Below, in pieces: positions 51,676-60,740 of a DNA stretch of 64,000 nucleotides (position 1 is its first letter; each line of letters begins with the position of its first letter). Where the stretch lies: contig CAYZTM010000008.1 in NCBI GenBank assembly GCA_964481425.1, positions 1-64,000 of the forward strand, written 5' to 3'. The translations under genes were made by a program, and so were the position numbers. The stretch is from MKUN01 sp964481425. GTDB taxonomy: Bacteria; Bacteroidota; Bacteroidia; Chitinophagales; Chitinophagaceae. The notes under the pieces were generated by a model. It was not told the DNA's origin. It saw nothing but the letters and a program-made list of their open reading frames with translations, and did no database searches.

Positions 51676-51880
51676 TTATTTGCTTTGGTGAATCCGGCTT
51701 TTTGCAGCCTTCCGGTTTTTTTTAATATCATAGCCTATACCTGCTGCAGCGAGGAGGCTTAAACCACCGTTCAATGGTGCCTCAGGAGGTGGGGGGACAG
51801 TAGGGTGCCTGTGCTATGCTTAAAAATGGTGCGAAAACCAATGCACTTGCAAGCAGTGCCTTGAGATGTTGACGTTTCAT
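51676..51880 (-). pseudogene. Frameshifted third exosortase-target-like gene
   Basis: The minus strand begins MKRQHLKALLASALVFAP... in line with the second paralogue, then runs into a TGA after the Pro codons. Removing one base from the C6 tract (G6 at 51791-51796 on the plus strand) restores a 67-codon gene with PPPPEAPLNGGLSLLAAAG and a basic tail, the same length as its two paralogues. It may be a recent pseudogene, a slippage-prone switch, or a sequencing error in a homopolymer. Confidence 0.75.
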
Positions 51881-52316
51881 GCTTTTGCTTTTTATAGTTT
51901 AAAAATGAGATCACAAATTTTTAACTCTCTTACCAGATGTGGATAATACAATGCGGCAACCACATGGTTTACATGAATCACTTACCGTCTTCTCTCTTTG
52001 GGAACTTTATTGAAAGGCTCTGTATCCTCTATGCGGGTTTTAGGAATACAGTGCAAGCCTACTGTCCGGAGTTGTTAAACACAAAATATTTTTGAAGGTT
52101 CATATGGCTGAAAGTCAATACTGTATTGGTTTTTAGCTTATTGACCGAGAATAAAAGGTCATAATTTTTTTTCTTTGTTTTAATGGTCATTTTTTTGTGT
52201 AGCCTGCTTCATGACATTGCTTTTTTCATAGCTTTACAGGGTCTTGTAAACAGGTATAAAAAAGGGGTATTCATAAGGTGCTGGCTAATAGTTTTAATGC
52301 CGGTGCAGTAATTACA
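51881..52316. other. Intergenic region between the exosortase cluster and the cell-wall operon
   Basis: About 435 AT-rich bases without a supported gene. It contains an inverted pair GTCAATA/TATTGAC near 52116-52146 and T-rich stretches. An in-frame TAA at 52257-52259 limits how far the next gene could extend upstream; a GTG at 52278 is the earliest possible start. Confidence 0.5.
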
Positions 52317-53648
52317 ATGAACAAAGCAAACCTTATATCAGGCTTGAAAGCTTTGCTCCACCACAAGGAGTTACAAGGGGCCTCGTGTGCCCTTGTAGTA
52401 AAAGATGCAAAAGGCAATACCTTACTCAGTTATAATCCGGGTCTTTTTTTGGTACCTGCATCTACCATGAAGCTGATCGCTACATCAACCGCGCTGCACA
52501 TGCTGGGGCCTGCGTACAGGTTTCGTACTCCTGTATCTTATACGGGTGCCGTAAATTCCGGTAGTGTGACGGGAGACCTGGTAATAGAAGGACGCGGTGA
52601 TCCTACTGTTGGTTCGCACTACTTTGATGAGACAAGTCCGCTCGGGTGCTATAATAAAGTGATGCAAATGCTAAAGGCACAGGGTATAGTACAGGTGGAA
52701 GGCAACATTGTCATAGACAGCTCATGGTTCAATGATCCGCTTGCTTACCAGGACTGGACGGTTGAAGATTATCCATGGTACTATGGCGCGATACCGCAGG
52801 CCTTTAATTTTATTGACAATTCCATACCGATAAGGCAAAATGGGAGCAATGTTACTGTCACAAGTATTACAGGTGTAAGCGAAAGAATATTGCGAAAAGA
52901 GTTTGAGGTATTTCCCTTACCGGGTATTGACGAGATCAAGGCTACGGGCTGTCCCGCCAGCGAAAAAAAATCGGTTTATGTAAATCCCTCGCTTGCCCCA
53001 TCCCATTATAAAGATGAAAAACTTTCGCTAGCTGATCCTGCCGGTGTATTTGCAGAGGGCTTGACTAACTATCTTGCGGCCAATGGTATAAAAATACTTG
53101 GTGGGAAGAAGGATGGTGCGGGCGAACGCCATGAATTGGGTGCCCTATCATCGCCAGCCCTCTATGATATTGTAAAGAATACTCACTTTGATAGCATCAA
53201 TCTTTTTGCCGAATGCATTTATCTTACAGAGCAAAAGGCATTTGTGGAAAAGAGTGGTACTGCCAACGATTATTGGAAGGCCATCATAGGAGACAATGCA
53301 TTCAGCGCTGCAGATGGCAGCGGACTATCGAGAAAGAATTGCGTTACAGCTGCATTTCTTGCCGACTTGCTGCTGTATATGATGCACGATGCTAAATCGG
53401 GTGATTTTGCAAAGACGCTGCCATTGCTGGGGCACGAGGGTACTGTGAAGCATTACTGCATGGGACTCAATTCGAGGAACCAGGTGCGGCTCAAGACAGG
53501 CAGTATGGGGCATGTGCGCTCATTTGCAGGCATTGTGGAGGGGAGTGAACCGCTTACATTTGCCATGATATTCAACAATTACCAGTGCAGCGAGGGTGAA
53601 ATAAGAAGCCTTTGTGATAGAATGCTAAAAGAATTTGCCATGGCCTGA
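52317..53648 (+). CDS. dacB: PBP4-type D-alanyl-D-alanine carboxypeptidase/endopeptidase
   Basis: About 443 residues of the S13 (PBP4) family, which trims or cuts peptidoglycan peptides in the periplasm. The three penicillin-binding motifs are present: SxxK as PASTMKLI (Ser49/Lys52), SxN as DSINLF (~293), and KTG as LKTGSMGHVRSFAG (~393). I start at ATG 52317; GTG 52278 is the other option, and an in-frame stop lies at 52257. With either start no signal peptide is visible, which is odd for an enzyme that must act outside the membrane. It is first in a run of four closely spaced genes (gaps of 20, 2 and 22 bp) that deal with D-Ala-D-Ala. Confidence 0.85.
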   Translation: MNKANLISGLKALLHHKELQGASCALVVKDAKGNTLLSYNPGLFLVPASTMKLIATSTALHMLGPAYRFRTPVSYTGAVNSGSVTGDLVIEGRGDPTVGSHYFDETSPLGCYNKVMQMLKAQGIVQVEGNIVIDSSWFNDPLAYQDWTVEDYPWYYGAIPQAFNFIDNSIPIRQNGSNVTVTSITGVSERILRKEFEVFPLPGIDEIKATGCPASEKKSVYVNPSLAPSHYKDEKLSLADPAGVFAEGLTNYLAANGIKILGGKKDGAGERHELGALSSPALYDIVKNTHFDSINLFAECIYLTEQKAFVEKSGTANDYWKAIIGDNAFSAADGSGLSRKNCVTAAFLADLLLYMMHDAKSGDFAKTLPLLGHEGTVKHYCMGLNSRNQVRLKTGSMGHVRSFAGIVEGSEPLTFAMIFNNYQCSEGEIRSLCDRMLKEFAMA

Positions 53649-53668
53649 TGGCCTTTTTGAATGGATAA

Positions 53669-54436
53669 ATGATAAAGACAAAACAAATAGTGATAGATGG
53701 CCTGCTTTCTGCATACACCGAAGCAGGCGAAGGCAGCTCTGTATTGTTGCTGCATGGCTGGGGCTGCAGGGCCACCACCTTCAAGGATATACAGGAAGGC
53801 CTCTCACAGAACCATAAGGTCATTGCAGTCGACTTCCCGGGCTTTGGCGGCAGCGATGAGCCTGAAGAGGTGTGGGGAATTGAGGATTATGCCAACTGGA
53901 CCGCGAAGCTGATTGCTAAGCTCGGCATAGCCGAGCCAGCTGTGATCGGCCATTCATTTGGATGCAGGGTGGCGCTCATCCTTAATTCAAAGGTTGCTAT
54001 CAGTAAACTTGTTCTTACCGGCGGCGCCGGCCTCATCATGCAGGAGGATATAGAATTTCGTAAAAAGAACGAAGGGGTCAAAAAAGCGAAAGGGTTCTTA
54101 CAGAAGATACTTCCAAAATCCGCTTTTGACTGGGCCAAAGAGAAGATGGTGGATATGATGGGTTCTGCAGATTATAAGAATGCCAGCCCCAAAATGCGGG
54201 AAGTGCTGAAAAGGATATTGCACGAAGACCTGAAAGATTATGCCCAGAAAGTACAGGTGCCTACCTTGCTCATCTGGGGGGAGAACGATACGGCTACCCC
54301 GGTCAGCATGGCAAGAGCCTTTAATGAGTATATCGGCAATTCGCGCCTTGAGATATTCCCCGGCACGGGCCATTATGCCTTTATTGACAAAAAAGAACAA
54401 TTTTTAGACCTTGTGAACGATTTCCTGAAAGTATAA
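53669..54436 (+). CDS. Alpha/beta-fold hydrolase
   Basis: A 255-residue alpha/beta hydrolase. The oxyanion stretch LLHGWGCRATTF, nucleophile motif GHSFG (Ser96), acid WGENDTATP and GTGHYAFID (His near the end) are all present. There is a small helical cap between. No signal peptide. The substrate cannot be told. Its place between dacB and the MurF-like gene, with 20-bp and 2-bp spacing, suggests a role linked to the cell wall or its precursors. Confidence 0.83.
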   Translation: MIKTKQIVIDGLLSAYTEAGEGSSVLLLHGWGCRATTFKDIQEGLSQNHKVIAVDFPGFGGSDEPEEVWGIEDYANWTAKLIAKLGIAEPAVIGHSFGCRVALILNSKVAISKLVLTGGAGLIMQEDIEFRKKNEGVKKAKGFLQKILPKSAFDWAKEKMVDMMGSADYKNASPKMREVLKRILHEDLKDYAQKVQVPTLLIWGENDTATPVSMARAFNEYIGNSRLEIFPGTGHYAFIDKKEQFLDLVNDFLKV

Positions 54437-54438
54437 TT

Positions 54439-56010
54439 ATGCGGCTCGCCATACATCTGCTATCTTTTTTGTCCCTGTTCTTTTATGTCATCCTGCTTTT
54501 GAAGGAAGAACTGCATATGATGCAGCTCAACTCGTATTTCAATGAGCGGTACAGTAAGTGGCTAAAAGAAAACTTGCGTACCCGTTACGATAAGGTGAAG
54601 CTATTGGTATTGGCTACTATTGTTGCCTTTTACTTTTATGCCAGTATCATTACCATAGCAATTATAGCGGGAGCATCCATACTGGGTTGCATCGTGCTGC
54701 TGCGTAAAAAGGCAAAGAAGAAGCTTGATTTTACGCCCCGGGCTACGCGCTTATTCATTGTAGAGATATTACTGGTGGTTTTGGCGCTGCTTGCTGTGTA
54801 CCTCCTGTTTTCGGTAAGGTATATCCCGGGTGTTTTGTTTGGGGCGGTAGCCTTTTCTTTTGTTATCATCATGCTGGCCAACATCCTGATCAGGCCTGTA
54901 GAGCAGGCTATTAACAGGGGTTATATCAATGATGCAAAAAGGATCATCGCTGCCCGGCCTGAACTGATCAAAGTGGGTATAACCGGCAGTTATGGGAAAA
55001 CCAGCGTAAAGCATTTTCTGCATGCCATACTTTCTGAAAAATACAATGCATTGATGACCCCCGGCAGCTACAATACAACCCTGGGCGTAGTGCGTACCAT
55101 ACGTGAGTACCTGCAACCTACTCATGAGTTATTCATTATTGAAATGGGGGCAAAGAAAGTAGGGGATATCAAGGAGATATGTGATATCGTTCATCCCCGT
55201 TATGGCATAATTACTGCTATTGGTCCACAGCACCTGGAGACCTTCGGCTCGATAGATAATGTGCGAAAAGGCAAATTTGAGTTGGTACAAAGCCTGCCTG
55301 CGGACGGTATAGGCTTTATCAATGGCGACGACCTCGATGTCAATAACCTGCCTGCGCCGGTAAATGCCCCGGTTATCACATTTAGTGCGGGCGGCAATAC
55401 CCGTTTTAAAGCGGCCAACGTGGCCTATAAAGACCTTGGCATGCATTTCGATGTGCTACGGGATGGTGAGAAGGTGCTTTCCTTACAAACCCGCCTGCTC
55501 GGTGAGCACAATGTGTCGAACCTGGTAGCCTGTTGTGCTGTGGCACTGGAATTGGGCGTGGAGACCTATCTCATTGAAAAAGCCGTAAAACAAATTGAGG
55601 CCGTGAACCACAGGCTCGAGGTGAGTCGCCTGGCCAACGGGGTTACTATAATAGACGATGCCTTCAATTCAAACCCTGTCGGCTCGCGTAAAGCAGTTGA
55701 AGCGCTAAAACGTTTCGAGGGCAACCAGAAAATCATCATTACGCCCGGTATGATAGAATTGGGCGAAAAGGAATATGACCTTAATTTCGAGTTTGGCCAG
55801 CACATAGCACGCAATTGCGATCTTGTTTTCCTGGTGGGGGCCAGCCGTACCAAACCCATACAGGAAGGTTTACGTTCTGTGAATTTTCCCGAGGAGAAAT
55901 TATATGTTTGCAAAAATTTGCAGGAAGCCAATGACAAGGTGAAGAGCATCATGCAACCAGGCGATGTGGTGCTGTATGAAAACGATCTTCCTGATACTTT
56001 TAATGAGTAA
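54439..56010 (+). CDS. Membrane-anchored MurF-like Mur ligase
   Basis: A 523-residue protein. Instead of the usual UDP-binding N-terminal domain it begins with about five membrane segments (~3-20, ~54-90, ~103-125, ~130-150). A Mur ligase core follows: ATP loop GITGSYGKTSVKHFL (~179-193), IIEMGAKKVGDIKEICDIVHP, ITAIGPQHLETFGSIDNV, EAVNHRLEVSRLANGVTIIDDAFNSNPVGS and a C-terminal domain with ITPGMIELGEKE. The core is closest in pattern to MurF, which adds D-Ala-D-Ala to UDP-MurNAc-tripeptide. The next gene makes D-Ala-D-Ala. A membrane-bound variant could act on a lipid-linked or other precursor; this is inference. It starts 2 bp after the hydrolase stop. Confidence 0.8.
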   Translation: MRLAIHLLSFLSLFFYVILLLKEELHMMQLNSYFNERYSKWLKENLRTRYDKVKLLVLATIVAFYFYASIITIAIIAGASILGCIVLLRKKAKKKLDFTPRATRLFIVEILLVVLALLAVYLLFSVRYIPGVLFGAVAFSFVIIMLANILIRPVEQAINRGYINDAKRIIAARPELIKVGITGSYGKTSVKHFLHAILSEKYNALMTPGSYNTTLGVVRTIREYLQPTHELFIIEMGAKKVGDIKEICDIVHPRYGIITAIGPQHLETFGSIDNVRKGKFELVQSLPADGIGFINGDDLDVNNLPAPVNAPVITFSAGGNTRFKAANVAYKDLGMHFDVLRDGEKVLSLQTRLLGEHNVSNLVACCAVALELGVETYLIEKAVKQIEAVNHRLEVSRLANGVTIIDDAFNSNPVGSRKAVEALKRFEGNQKIIITPGMIELGEKEYDLNFEFGQHIARNCDLVFLVGASRTKPIQEGLRSVNFPEEKLYVCKNLQEANDKVKSIMQPGDVVLYENDLPDTFNE

Positions 56011-56032
56011 AAAAATAACGCGATAAAATAAA

Positions 56033-57214
56033 ATGAAAAAAGTAGGGGTATTTTTTGGCGGCCGTTCTGTAGAGCATGAGATATCGATCATATCTGCTAT
56101 GCAGGTAATGAAAGCACTGGATAAGGCAAAATACGAAGTAGTACCGGTATATATTTCCAAGGAGGGTGTTTGGTACACAGGGCCCTGGCTCATGTATATC
56201 AACAACTTTAAGAATTATAAGAACCTGATGAAGAATGTCACAAAAGTGATACCCTCCATGAATGCCGGCGAAGGTACGCTTATGAGCTACCCTGATGGTT
56301 TCCTGAAATCGAGCAAAGTAGTAAGCAAGCTCGATGTGATATTGCCCGTATTTCATGGTAGTTATGGCGAGGACGGTTGTTTCCAGGGTATTTTTGAAGT
56401 GATGGGACTGCCTTATGCAGGTTGCGGTGTAGCTGCGTCAGCTATTACCATGAATAAATCTTTTACCAAGGAGATCTGCAAAGCGGTAAATATCCCGGTG
56501 ATAGAGCATTATAAAATGGATAGTGATGCATGGTTTCGTGAAAAGAATACGCACCTGAATAATATTGAAGGCAAGTTCAGTTACCCGATCATTGTAAAGC
56601 CCGACGACCTGGGCTCCAGCATTGGCGTGAGCAAAGCGGGTAGCAGGCAGGAGCTGGAGAATGCTATTGACCTGGCAGCATCATTTACTAATAACATATT
56701 GGTAGAACCCTGCATCACTGCCATAAAAGAAGTGAATTGCTCGGTAGCAGAAATTGGCAACGAAGCGCAGGTGTCGGAATGTGAGGAGCCGGTGATCATT
56801 GGCAATGAGCTGCTTAGCTTCGATGAGAAATATATGAATGCTTCCGGTTCCAGTGAGGGTATGGCCGGCACAAAACGTAAGATACCTGCTGATATAACAC
56901 CACAGCAAAAAAGCGACATACAGGGTTATGCCGCGAAAATATTTAAACACCTCAACTGTTCAGGTGTTTGCAGGATCGACTTTATTATCGACCAAAGCAA
57001 CCAATCTGTTTATCTCAACGAAATAAACACCATACCCGGTTCACTGGCCTTCTATCTTTGGGAAGCCACGGACAAAAAGTTCGCTACACTCTTGTCAGAG
57101 CTCATCGAAACGGCCATTAAACGCTTTGCACGCAATGGTAAGCTTAAGAAGACCTTCAAATCGAACGTCCTCTTTAATATAGACGGGTCAAAGCTGTCAG
57201 GTAAGTTGGGTTAA
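56033..57214 (+). CDS. ddl: D-alanine--D-alanine ligase
   Basis: A 393-residue ATP-grasp ligase that joins two D-Ala for peptidoglycan. VGVFFGGRSVEHEISIISAMQ at the N-terminus, HGSYGEDGCFQGIFEVMGLPYAG, KPDDLGSSIGVSKA, CRIDFIIDQ and the metal/ATP segment LNEINTIPGS are all present. A C-terminal tail of ~20 basic residues extends beyond many family members. Whether it prefers D-Ala, D-Lac or D-Ser as second substrate cannot be decided by eye. It begins 22 bp after the MurF-like gene and closes the probable operon. Confidence 0.9.
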   Translation: MKKVGVFFGGRSVEHEISIISAMQVMKALDKAKYEVVPVYISKEGVWYTGPWLMYINNFKNYKNLMKNVTKVIPSMNAGEGTLMSYPDGFLKSSKVVSKLDVILPVFHGSYGEDGCFQGIFEVMGLPYAGCGVAASAITMNKSFTKEICKAVNIPVIEHYKMDSDAWFREKNTHLNNIEGKFSYPIIVKPDDLGSSIGVSKAGSRQELENAIDLAASFTNNILVEPCITAIKEVNCSVAEIGNEAQVSECEEPVIIGNELLSFDEKYMNASGSSEGMAGTKRKIPADITPQQKSDIQGYAAKIFKHLNCSGVCRIDFIIDQSNQSVYLNEINTIPGSLAFYLWEATDKKFATLLSELIETAIKRFARNGKLKKTFKSNVLFNIDGSKLSGKLG

Positions 57215-57240
57215 ACGATAATTTTTTAGGGATTTTCTTT

Positions 57241-57272
57241 CAAAGCCTCGCTCCGTGCGGGGCTTTGGTTAT
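57241..57272 (+). terminator. Probable terminator after ddl
   Basis: Stem CAAAGCCTCG / CGGGGCTTTG (57241-57250 with 57258-57267) followed by GTTATTT; the T run is weak. Confidence 0.5.
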
Positions 57273-57354
57273 TTATGCGAATAAATTTTCCCAAGTCTCT
57301 AACACATCATATAAACCACTCGTCTGTATTAACGAACATTAAAAACCTGTGTTT

Positions 57355-60300
57355 ATGAAAAAAATTACTTCACTGATTCTTTGCTGCCTCTTCGCTATGG
57401 CCTCGCGGGCTCAGACGGTCAGCTTTACGCTTACGCAGGCGCCATGTAATAATGATGGCACCCTCACTGCGAATTTTACCGGCCTTACTCCGCCTTTAAC
57501 GGTCAACTGGCAGGTATATAACCAACCGACAATAACCCATACGGTAAATGTGTTGACCGATGATCTTGTCAACTATTCCGGCGCTTATGTGTCTGTGTAT
57601 GTTACTGATGCTAACAATGCCACAGCCTACAACTATTACCAGGGTGCTCCGCCATTTACGTACACGGTGTCTACTACAGGTGCGATTTGCCCTGCATTAG
57701 GTACTGCCACTGCGACGGTTTCGGGTGGTCTCCCGCCATACACTTATCAATGGTATGATGTGCAAACCATGACTACTGTGGGCACAACGAACCCCATATC
57801 TTTACCTGCGGGCCAGTACGGTGTTACCATCACTGATGCCAACGGATGTGTTTGGGGCTCTTTGTATAACCAGGATTCTACAGCTATACAAAATACACCT
57901 TCTTTTAGCTATCCCATCACTACTACAGCTGCCAGTTGTACCAATGGTACTGCAACTGTGGGTGCCATTACCGGTGGTACACCCCCATACAGCTATCTAT
58001 GGTCAAACGCTGCTACTACTGCATCTATCAATGGTCTCATCATGGGTAGTTACAATGTTACTGTGACCGATGCACAGGGTTGCAGTGTTACCAATTATGC
58101 CTATATCCAGCAGACCCCGCAGATAGGTGTTAACACTACTCCTACACCTGCTACCTGTACCCAAAATGATGGTGCTGCTATAGCCTTTGGATCGGGTGGT
58201 GTGCCTCCTTATACTTACCTCTGGTCTAATGGTGGTACTACCCAGTCTATCAGTAACCTTCTTTCGGGCTATTACAACGTTACACTTACTGATGCGAACG
58301 GGTGTATAGGCAATGGCGGGGCATACGTTAGCAGTTCTACACCTATTACTGCTACTTATGCTACTACACCAAGCTCTTGTACTGCAGCTACAGGCTCGGC
58401 TACGTTGACTATCAGCGGCGGTGTAGCTCCTTATACCATTACATGGAGCACCTTCCCGGCCCAGACCGGCGTGACTGCCAGTAACCTTAGCGCCGGTGTA
58501 TATGCTTTTAATATAACTGATGCCAATGGCTGCGTGCGCGGCGGTACTGTTAATATTCCTCCGGTTGATGTGGTTACCCTGGCATTGTCCGGCAGTGACG
58601 CTACTTGTTTACAGTCTGATGGTACTGCCTCCGTTACGGCTTCAGGTGGTACACTCCCATACAGCTACCTTTGGACAAACGGCGGTACTACTGCAAGCAT
58701 CACTAACCTGCCGTCCGGCACGTATGGCATTACAGTAACCGATGCCAATGGTTGCCATACAACAAAATACCGTAGTGTTGCGGCTAGTTCACCTGTAAGT
58801 GTTGGCCTCGCATCTACTCCCGCCTCATGCGTTTTTGCTACCGATGGCAGCATAAATGCTACCCCAGTAGGCGGTACACTTCCTTACACTTATATCTGGA
58901 ACAATGGACCGACCACACAAAACAACACGAACATCGGTTCTGGTTATTATAATGTATATGTAACTGATGCTGTGGGTTGTACTGCCAGTGCTTTCAGCTA
59001 TTTGGGCTACAATGCTGCCAATAATAGCTGTTATTGTACCATCACCGGTACGGTTTACGATGATGCCAATGGCAACTGCACACAGGATGCCGGCGAACAA
59101 GGCATACCTAATATCCAGGTACATTGCAGCAATATAGGCTATGCTTATACCGATGCTAATGGTGTTTATTCCTTCATCGTTCCTACCGGTTCTTATACTA
59201 TTACCGAAACTGTTCAGAACTTTTATCCCCTATCTGTCTGCCAGACTAACGGCATACCGGTAAATGTTACAGCAGCAGCAAACTGTGTTAACACGGTTGA
59301 TTTTGCTAACAGCATCAATCCCATACACGATATGCACATCAGTACATGGGATTATACCTTTGCAGTTCCGGGTAACACTTATCAGCAAAAGACGATCATT
59401 ACCAACGATGGTACGGTATCTGAGAGTGGTCTCATAGCCGGTTATACCGCAGATGGACAAGTAGGTGGCGCTACTTTCTCACCCGGTGGTATATTCAATG
59501 CAGGTCCTCCTTACTATTATGACCTGCCTGCCGGTAATCTTACATTGGCACCCGGAGCCTCCCAGGATTTCTTTGTTGATTATACTGTACCGACTAACAT
59601 TCCGCTCAGTACCAGCCTCGTGTTCAAGGATTCAACTGCGTACACTTCACCTATGAGCAACTGGCTCAATGACTATACGCCATGGAATAATGTGAACTAC
59701 TTCACTACATATACTGTTGGTGCATACGATCCCAATTTCAAGGAAGTGAATCCTAAGGGTGTTGGTCCTACCGGTCTCATCACCTACAACGACTCTACTC
59801 TTGAGTACATGATACACTTCCAAAACATTGGTACTTATAAAGCACAGAATGTAGTGGTGATAGATACACTTGACCCGGACCTGGACTGGACAACTTTACA
59901 CCCGGTTTACCAATCGCATCACTGCGTGGTTACCATTGATGAGCAGGGCGTGGCTAAGTTCACCTTCAATAATATAAACCTGCCTGCAGAAATGAACGAT
60001 GCACAGGGTAGTAACGGTATGCTTACCTATACCATTAAAACAAAACATAACCTGCCCCTTGGTACACAGTTCACCAATAATGCATCCATCTACTTCGATT
60101 TCAATGCCCCGGTAGTTACGAATACGACCGTTAATACCCTCTACGATCCCACTGGTGTTAAACCTGTGTCCATGGGTAATGGCGGTTCATTCTTCGTGTA
60201 TCCTAACCCTGCATCAGGTAGCTTCAGCGCCGTGATAACAGCTACTACCGATGCTGCCGCAACACTCAGCCTTACTGATATCAGCGGCAGGGTGTTAATG

Positions 60301-60435
60301 ACGAAGAATATATCTGTTCAGCAGGGTACACATGCTGTAGCTACCGATGTTAATCAGCTGTCTTCAGGTATTTATTTCGTTAACCTGCATTATAATAACA
60401 AGATGCTGACCCAGAAACTGGTGATCATTAAATAG
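57355..60435 (+). CDS. SprB-repeat surface protein with T9SS type A sorting domain
   Basis: About 1,026 residues from ATG 57355 (the frame opens 6 bp earlier at a GTG). Signal peptide ~1-20 (KITSLILCCLFAMASRA). Residues ~100-560 are SprB-type repeats of ~75-80 residues: GGTxPYxYxWSNGGTTxSIxNLxxGxYxVTVTDANGC. A carboxypeptidase-regulatory/SdrD B-like domain follows (~562-650; ITGTVYDDANGNCTQDAGE, then GVYSFIVPTGSYTITE). Next come a DUF11/DUF7619-like domain (~785-930; DPNFKEVNPKGVG, YMIHFQNIGTYKAQNVVVIDTLD, ASIYFDFNAPVVTN) and a type A sorting domain (~948-1026; VYPNPASGSFS ... LSSGIYFVNLHY). Probable surface adhesin; ligand unknown. Confidence 0.85.
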   Translation: MKKITSLILCCLFAMASRAQTVSFTLTQAPCNNDGTLTANFTGLTPPLTVNWQVYNQPTITHTVNVLTDDLVNYSGAYVSVYVTDANNATAYNYYQGAPPFTYTVSTTGAICPALGTATATVSGGLPPYTYQWYDVQTMTTVGTTNPISLPAGQYGVTITDANGCVWGSLYNQDSTAIQNTPSFSYPITTTAASCTNGTATVGAITGGTPPYSYLWSNAATTASINGLIMGSYNVTVTDAQGCSVTNYAYIQQTPQIGVNTTPTPATCTQNDGAAIAFGSGGVPPYTYLWSNGGTTQSISNLLSGYYNVTLTDANGCIGNGGAYVSSSTPITATYATTPSSCTAATGSATLTISGGVAPYTITWSTFPAQTGVTASNLSAGVYAFNITDANGCVRGGTVNIPPVDVVTLALSGSDATCLQSDGTASVTASGGTLPYSYLWTNGGTTASITNLPSGTYGITVTDANGCHTTKYRSVAASSPVSVGLASTPASCVFATDGSINATPVGGTLPYTYIWNNGPTTQNNTNIGSGYYNVYVTDAVGCTASAFSYLGYNAANNSCYCTITGTVYDDANGNCTQDAGEQGIPNIQVHCSNIGYAYTDANGVYSFIVPTGSYTITETVQNFYPLSVCQTNGIPVNVTAAANCVNTVDFANSINPIHDMHISTWDYTFAVPGNTYQQKTIITNDGTVSESGLIAGYTADGQVGGATFSPGGIFNAGPPYYYDLPAGNLTLAPGASQDFFVDYTVPTNIPLSTSLVFKDSTAYTSPMSNWLNDYTPWNNVNYFTTYTVGAYDPNFKEVNPKGVGPTGLITYNDSTLEYMIHFQNIGTYKAQNVVVIDTLDPDLDWTTLHPVYQSHHCVVTIDEQGVAKFTFNNINLPAEMNDAQGSNGMLTYTIKTKHNLPLGTQFTNNASIYFDFNAPVVTNTTVNTLYDPTGVKPVSMGNGGSFFVYPNPASGSFSAVITATTDAAATLSLTDISGRVLMTKNISVQQGTHAVATDVNQLSSGIYFVNLHYNNKMLTQKLVIIK

Positions 60436-60453
60436 TTGCACCTTGATAAATTA

Positions 60454-60490
60454 ATAAGGAGAGCCCAACATTTGGGCTCTCCTTATTTTT
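60454..60490 (+). terminator. Rho-independent terminator after the SprB-repeat gene
   Basis: Perfect 15-bp stem (60454-60468 with 60472-60486), core GGAGAGCCCAA / TTGGGCTCTCC, followed by T-rich sequence. Confidence 0.9.
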
Positions 60491-60689
60491 AATTGCCATG
60501 CTTATAAATAGTTATAAATTATATTCAATGGTGCGCTGTTCCCAAATTCTTTCTACCTCTTTATTGACATACACCAGATCGCAACCCAAATCATATGGCT
60601 ATTATCTTCATGAATTGTGATGCATTGTTAGCTATTTATGAAAAATCATTTAAACATTTGCCGGAAGAGTTATTTATCCAATAAATTAC

Positions 60690-60697
60690 TATCTTTG
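60690..60697 (+). promoter_or_regulatory. -7 promoter box of rpsO
   Basis: TATCTTTG followed by CAGTCC matches TAnnTTTG, 43 bp before the ATG; typical of ribosomal-protein promoters in this phylum. Confidence 0.65.
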
Positions 60698-60740
60698 CAG
60701 TCCGAAAAAAAGTATAGGATATTTAAATTTTGATGCCAAC

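Larger units (their letters stand above)
60436..60740. other. Intergenic region before rpsO
   Basis: About 305 bases: a strong terminator at the left, an AT-rich middle with no supported gene, and the rpsO promoter box at the right with a leader of about 40 nt. Confidence 0.55.
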
